A stretch of 64,000 nucleotides of DNA from Halobacillus aidingensis. GTDB lineage: Bacteria > Bacillota > Bacilli > Bacillales > Halobacillaceae. The translations under genes and the position numbers were made by a program. Each line of letters begins with the position of its first letter. The first letter of the stretch is position 1. Below the pieces are notes generated by a model that saw nothing but the letters and a program-made list of their open reading frames with translations, was not told the DNA's origin and did no database searches. The DNA is taken from NCBI RefSeq assembly GCF_900104185.1, contig NZ_FNIZ01000013.1, positions 1 through 64,000 on the forward strand. Direction: 5' to 3'. This document shows, piece after piece, positions 60,990 to 64,000 of this stretch.

Positions 60990-62273
60990 ATGGAAAAAAA
61001 ACTGTTGAAAGATTTTGATCACCGCTTAAATTATTCCGGTGTAAACGGAAAACGGTTGGCTGCTAGAATCCAGGAAATATCTGAAATTGGAAGAGGTGAA
61101 AAAGGTAGTTCATACCGGATCGGTTTTTCCGAAGAAGAAAGAAAGGCGAAAACCCTTGTGAAGCAATGGATGGATGAAGCTGGTATGAACACGTGGGTCG
61201 ATGAAGCAGGAAATGTTTTTGGGCAACTTTTAGGACGAGATGAAACTCTGCCAATTGTACTAGCCGGCTCCCATATTGACACGGTTCCAAACGGAGGCCA
61301 CTTTGATGGCGTGCTCGGTGTATTGAGTGCTTTGGAGGTGGTAGAGGCTTGGAAAGAAATCGACTATGAGCCGATGAGGACCTTAGAAGTTGTGGTTTTC
61401 TCTGATGAGGAGGGGGCAAGGTTTAATCGTGGTTTTTCGGGAAGCAAAGCCGTAGTCGGAGACGTTGATGCGGAGGAACAGAAGTCACTGACTGATATTA
61501 ACGGTGTACCTTTTGAAGAAGTTATGAAAAGTGTTGATTTGTCGGTCGGACGCTTCCCGGATGCCGAACGCAATTTACATGATATTAAAATGTTTGTTGA
61601 AGTTCATATCGAACAAGGCAAACAGTTGGAAAAGGAAGATGTCCCCGTAGGCATAGTAACAGGAATTGCAGGTCCTTGCTGGTTAAAATTCAATGTTCAG
61701 GGTAGAGCTGGCCATGCAGGAAACACACCAATGAACGATCGAAAAGATGCTTTGGTCGCTGCCAGTGAATTGATTTTTAACATTCCATCTCTTCCTGCAC
61801 AGGTGAGCTCATCCGCCGTAGCAACTGTAGGGAAGACTCATGTTTATCCAAACGGAGTCAACGTAATCCCAGGCGAAGTGGAATTGTACGTTGATATTCG
61901 TGATATTCATGAATCCACGCGTGATAAACTCGTTGATCTGGTAATTGAAAAAGCTGAAGAAATAGTAGAAAAGCATGGGGTAAGCCTGGAATGGGAGGAG
62001 GCAACGCGTACGAAGCCCGTTCCAATCAAAGAAGTGTTTCAAAAGACCATGGCAACATCTGTTGAGAACCACGGAATAAGGCCTGTTTTCCTGCCGAGTG
62101 GAGCCGGGCATGACGCTATGATTTTGGGACGCCATGTACCGATTTCCATGCTGTTTGTAAGGAGTAAGGATGGAATCAGCCACAATTCGGAAGAGTGGTC
62201 ATCGTTGAATGATTGCGTGCAGGGTATTCATGTTTTGAAGGACTTTTTAGAAAAAGTTACTCAAGAAGACTAG
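60990..62273 (+). CDS. M20-family amidohydrolase (N-carbamoyl amino acid / allantoate type)
   Basis: 427-aa Zn-dependent hydrolase of the HyuC/AllC group. Metal ligands are recognisable: GSHIDTVPNGGHFDG (His and Asp), SDEEGARF (Glu-Glu), VHIEQGKQLE (His) and SGAGHDAM (His near the C-terminus); RAGHAGNTPMNDRKDA is the dimerisation/lid signature. It releases ammonia and CO2 from N-carbamoyl-amino acids or cleaves allantoate. GGGAGGAG before the ATG at 60990 sets the start eight codons inside the longest frame. It is followed by a carrier gene 34 bp later. Confidence 0.9.
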   Translation: MEKKLLKDFDHRLNYSGVNGKRLAARIQEISEIGRGEKGSSYRIGFSEEERKAKTLVKQWMDEAGMNTWVDEAGNVFGQLLGRDETLPIVLAGSHIDTVPNGGHFDGVLGVLSALEVVEAWKEIDYEPMRTLEVVVFSDEEGARFNRGFSGSKAVVGDVDAEEQKSLTDINGVPFEEVMKSVDLSVGRFPDAERNLHDIKMFVEVHIEQGKQLEKEDVPVGIVTGIAGPCWLKFNVQGRAGHAGNTPMNDRKDALVAASELIFNIPSLPAQVSSSAVATVGKTHVYPNGVNVIPGEVELYVDIRDIHESTRDKLVDLVIEKAEEIVEKHGVSLEWEEATRTKPVPIKEVFQKTMATSVENHGIRPVFLPSGAGHDAMILGRHVPISMLFVRSKDGISHNSEEWSSLNDCVQGIHVLKDFLEKVTQED

Positions 62274-62307
62274 ACCAAAAGCTCATTGGGAAGGTGTGTA
62301 ATTTCTA

Positions 62308-63696
62308 ATGTCAGAAAAGAAGAAAAGTTGGCTGGATCGGATTCCTCATCCATTAGCGTTGCTGTTTTATATCATTGTATTTGCAGGAATACTTACCTAT
62401 ATCATTCCAGCCGGTTCCTACGATAGAGAGGAAATCAATGATGCGACAAGGACGATTCCGGGAACATATGAGTTCACAGAAAGGACTCCCGTCAATCTGC
62501 TGGATTTATTTACAGCAATACCGCAAGGGTTCCAGGAGATCGCTAATATCGTTTTTATCGTTTTTGCTGCAGCGATGATGTTCGGGGTATTGGAAAAGAC
62601 AGGTATGTTGGAGCGAACAGTTGGTACCTTTGTCAGGAAGCTGGGATTAGGCAGACGATATCTGGCTATCGTTATTATGACGTTTATTTACGGTCTGTTA
62701 GGGATTTTTGTTGGGTATGAAAATAATATCGCGCTTATCCCAATTGCCATATTGCTCAGCATTGCCATTGGTGGAGACGCTATTCTTGGGGCCGGAATAG
62801 GGATTGGCGGGGTGTCGATCGGCTTTGGACTATCCCCCTTCAATCCTTATACCGTCGGGGTCGGTCATCAAATAGCAGAGATGTCCTTATTTTCGGGGTG
62901 GGCCTTCAGAAGCGTTCTTGTCGTTCTGGTATTAAGTCTTCTAGCGGCATACAATGTGCGGTATTTCAAGAAGATTCAGAAGGACAGGGAAAAGAGTCTG
63001 GGGGATGATATCGATACAGATGACATGCAATTAACTCAGCCTCTTGACTCGTATAAAATGAGGAAAAAAGATATTGCCATGTTGCTAGTATTTGTGGCGG
63101 GGCTTGCCGTCATGTTATATGGTGTATTCACCAGAGGCTGGTACATCAATGAAATATCGGCTATATTTCTGATGATCGGTATTGCAAATGGACTTATTGC
63201 CCGCATGAACGGCAGTCAGATAGCCGGGACGTTTTCAAAAGCGCTTGAACCAAGTGCACTTGCTGCCATTTTGATTGGCGTCGCTCAAGGTATTCAAGTG
63301 GTTATGAATCATGGAAACATAAGTGATACTATTGCATACGGCCTTGTATCGGTACTTGAGCATTTGCCCGCCACCGTTGCCGCCATTTTTATGTCGATAT
63401 CACAATCGATTATTAATTTATTTATACCGGGCGGAAGTGGGCAGGCACTTGTTACATTGCCGATCATGATCCCTGTCGGTGATATAGTCGGAGTTTCGCG
63501 ACAGTCCACCATATCTGCTTTTCAGGTGGGTGACGGAATTACCAATCTTATCACTCCTACACTTGGAGGCTTGATGGCGATGCTTGGTCTATGCCGGGTT
63601 CCATATGGAAGATGGCTGCGGTATATCTTCCCTTTTACGATCATGGCATTTATCGTTTCGTGGATGGCATTGCTTATAAGTGTATTAATCAGTTAA
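62308..63696 (+). CDS. YfcC-family carboxylate/amino-acid carrier
   Basis: 462-aa membrane protein with about 12 helices of the YfcC/DcuC-like group (ion transporter superfamily). HPLALLFYIIVFAGILTYIIPAGSYDRE at the N-terminus is the diagnostic opening; GVSIGFGLSPFNPYTVGVGHQIAE and NLFIPGGSGQALVTLPIMIP are the paired substrate loops. Members move dicarboxylates, arginine/ornithine or other amino acids. Its pairing with the M20 amidohydrolase suggests uptake of an N-substituted amino acid or peptide-like compound. Confidence 0.9.
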   Translation: MSEKKKSWLDRIPHPLALLFYIIVFAGILTYIIPAGSYDREEINDATRTIPGTYEFTERTPVNLLDLFTAIPQGFQEIANIVFIVFAAAMMFGVLEKTGMLERTVGTFVRKLGLGRRYLAIVIMTFIYGLLGIFVGYENNIALIPIAILLSIAIGGDAILGAGIGIGGVSIGFGLSPFNPYTVGVGHQIAEMSLFSGWAFRSVLVVLVLSLLAAYNVRYFKKIQKDREKSLGDDIDTDDMQLTQPLDSYKMRKKDIAMLLVFVAGLAVMLYGVFTRGWYINEISAIFLMIGIANGLIARMNGSQIAGTFSKALEPSALAAILIGVAQGIQVVMNHGNISDTIAYGLVSVLEHLPATVAAIFMSISQSIINLFIPGGSGQALVTLPIMIPVGDIVGVSRQSTISAFQVGDGITNLITPTLGGLMAMLGLCRVPYGRWLRYIFPFTIMAFIVSWMALLISVLIS

Positions 63697-63888
63697 GGAT
63701 CAATTAAATTAACTTGGAGCTTTTACTACCATGCATAATCCATCGCAAACGTTGTATGAAGATTATTAGTCGAACCTTTTCATAAAAGGAAAAGTTGCTT
63801 TACTTTGTATCGAGTTGCAATATTTTGATGCTATAAGGCTAAAGAAATGATGAATCGAACTAAATCTACAATATTGGGCACATAAAAG

Positions 63889-63940
63889 AGGCCTAACCCC
63901 TGCTTTGCTAAATTGTTAACGTGGTGGGGGCAGGCACTTT
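63889..63940 (+). repeat. REP-like palindrome, copy 11
   Basis: AGGCCTAACCCCTGC, core TTGCTAAATTGTTAACG, TGGTGGGGGCAGGCACTTT. Together with the following 60 bp it repeats 35284-35363. Confidence 0.88.
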
Positions 63941-63952
63941 CAATAGCAATTT

Positions 63953-63998
63953 AAAAATAACCCGCCTTCTATTTTTAAAAGGAGACGGGTTATTTTTT
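63953..63998 (+). terminator. terminator, duplicate of the one at 35326
   Basis: AAATAACCCGCC ... GGCGGGTTATTTTTT-like hairpin (right arm GACGGGTTATT), the same as the one downstream of palindrome copy 7. Confidence 0.85.
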
Positions 63999-64000
63999 GT

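Larger units (their letters stand above)
63697..64000. other. intergenic end of the window
   Basis: Palindrome copy 11 and a terminator hairpin near the right edge. The short stretch 63700-63880 shows no gene. Confidence 0.6.

Noticed and set aside
3364-63940. CRISPR array as explanation of the repeats
   Set aside because: The palindromes are dispersed over 60 kb with no regular spacers and no cas genes nearby.

Overview
The window looks like chromosomal DNA of an endospore-forming, low-to-moderate GC Bacillaceae, probably a Halobacillus/Virgibacillus-type organism. The evidence is the 23S-tRNA-5S order with a Bacillus-like 5S, strong AGGAGG ribosome sites with frequent GTG/TTG starts, a Spo0E-like protein, a TPP riboswitch in front of a Bacillus-type tenA-tenI-thiO-thiS-thiG-thiF operon, YitT, and an FdhA/DUF1641 pair as in B. 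subtilis yrhED. The genus is a guess from gene content only. Layout: 1-706 is the end of an rRNA operon (23S 3' part, initiator tRNA-fMet, 5S, terminator). 1.3-6.4 kb holds an amine oxidase, a membrane-anchored Mrr-type nuclease, an ArsR-controlled pair of YdcZ transporters, a YitT protein and remnants of two catabolic genes. 6.5-11.3 kb is the thiamin thiazole operon; tenI carries a frameshift. 11.4-18.1 kb holds small signalling genes (Spo0E-like, single-domain receiver), an unknown exported protein/lipoprotein/membrane protein trio, a GntP permease and a coiled-coil Ltp-repeat protein. 18.9-29.9 kb is a formate island: OFA transporter, FdhA, DUF1641 and an HMA-like protein on the minus strand, facing a molybdopterin set (moaA, moeB, moeA, moaE, moaD, moaB) on the plus strand. 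Its sensor kinase, moeA and moaB are all broken. 29.97-35.26 kb is a TctCAB tripartite transporter with a LysR regulator and a divergent PrpF-like isomerase. 35.4-44.8 kb is a ROK-regulated locus: secreted PIG-L deacetylase, ROK regulator, ABC importer and an argininosuccinate-lyase-like enzyme. 45-48 kb holds a DUF819 protein and an AT-rich membrane orphan between repeats. 48.3-59.1 kb is a LacI-regulated catabolic cluster of unusual composition: two tandem-SnoaL proteins, a Na+ symporter, LacI, SDR, Fe-ADH, ALDH, cupin, alpha/beta hydrolase and an HpcH/HpaI aldolase. 59.4-63.7 kb is a regulator, an M20 amidohydrolase and a YfcC-type carrier. Interspersed are 11 copies of a ~50-bp imperfect palindrome (arms GTGCCTGACCCCC / GGGGGTCAGGCAC), often next to gene remnants or duplicated segments. 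Regulatory circuits can be read from the sequence. Four identical 16-bp palindromes accompany the LacI cluster. A pair of 23-bp GTTAGTTA-N7-TAACTAAC sites lies between the PIG-L gene and the ROK gene. A pair of near-identical 17-bp AT palindromes brackets lysR. A pair of ATATC-centred inverted repeats lies in the ArsR/YdcZ operon. The best candidates for undescribed biology are the LacI-regulated cluster with duplicated NTF2-fold proteins, and the ROK/PIG-L/ABC/lyase locus, which may process an exotic amino-sugar or amino-acid conjugate.
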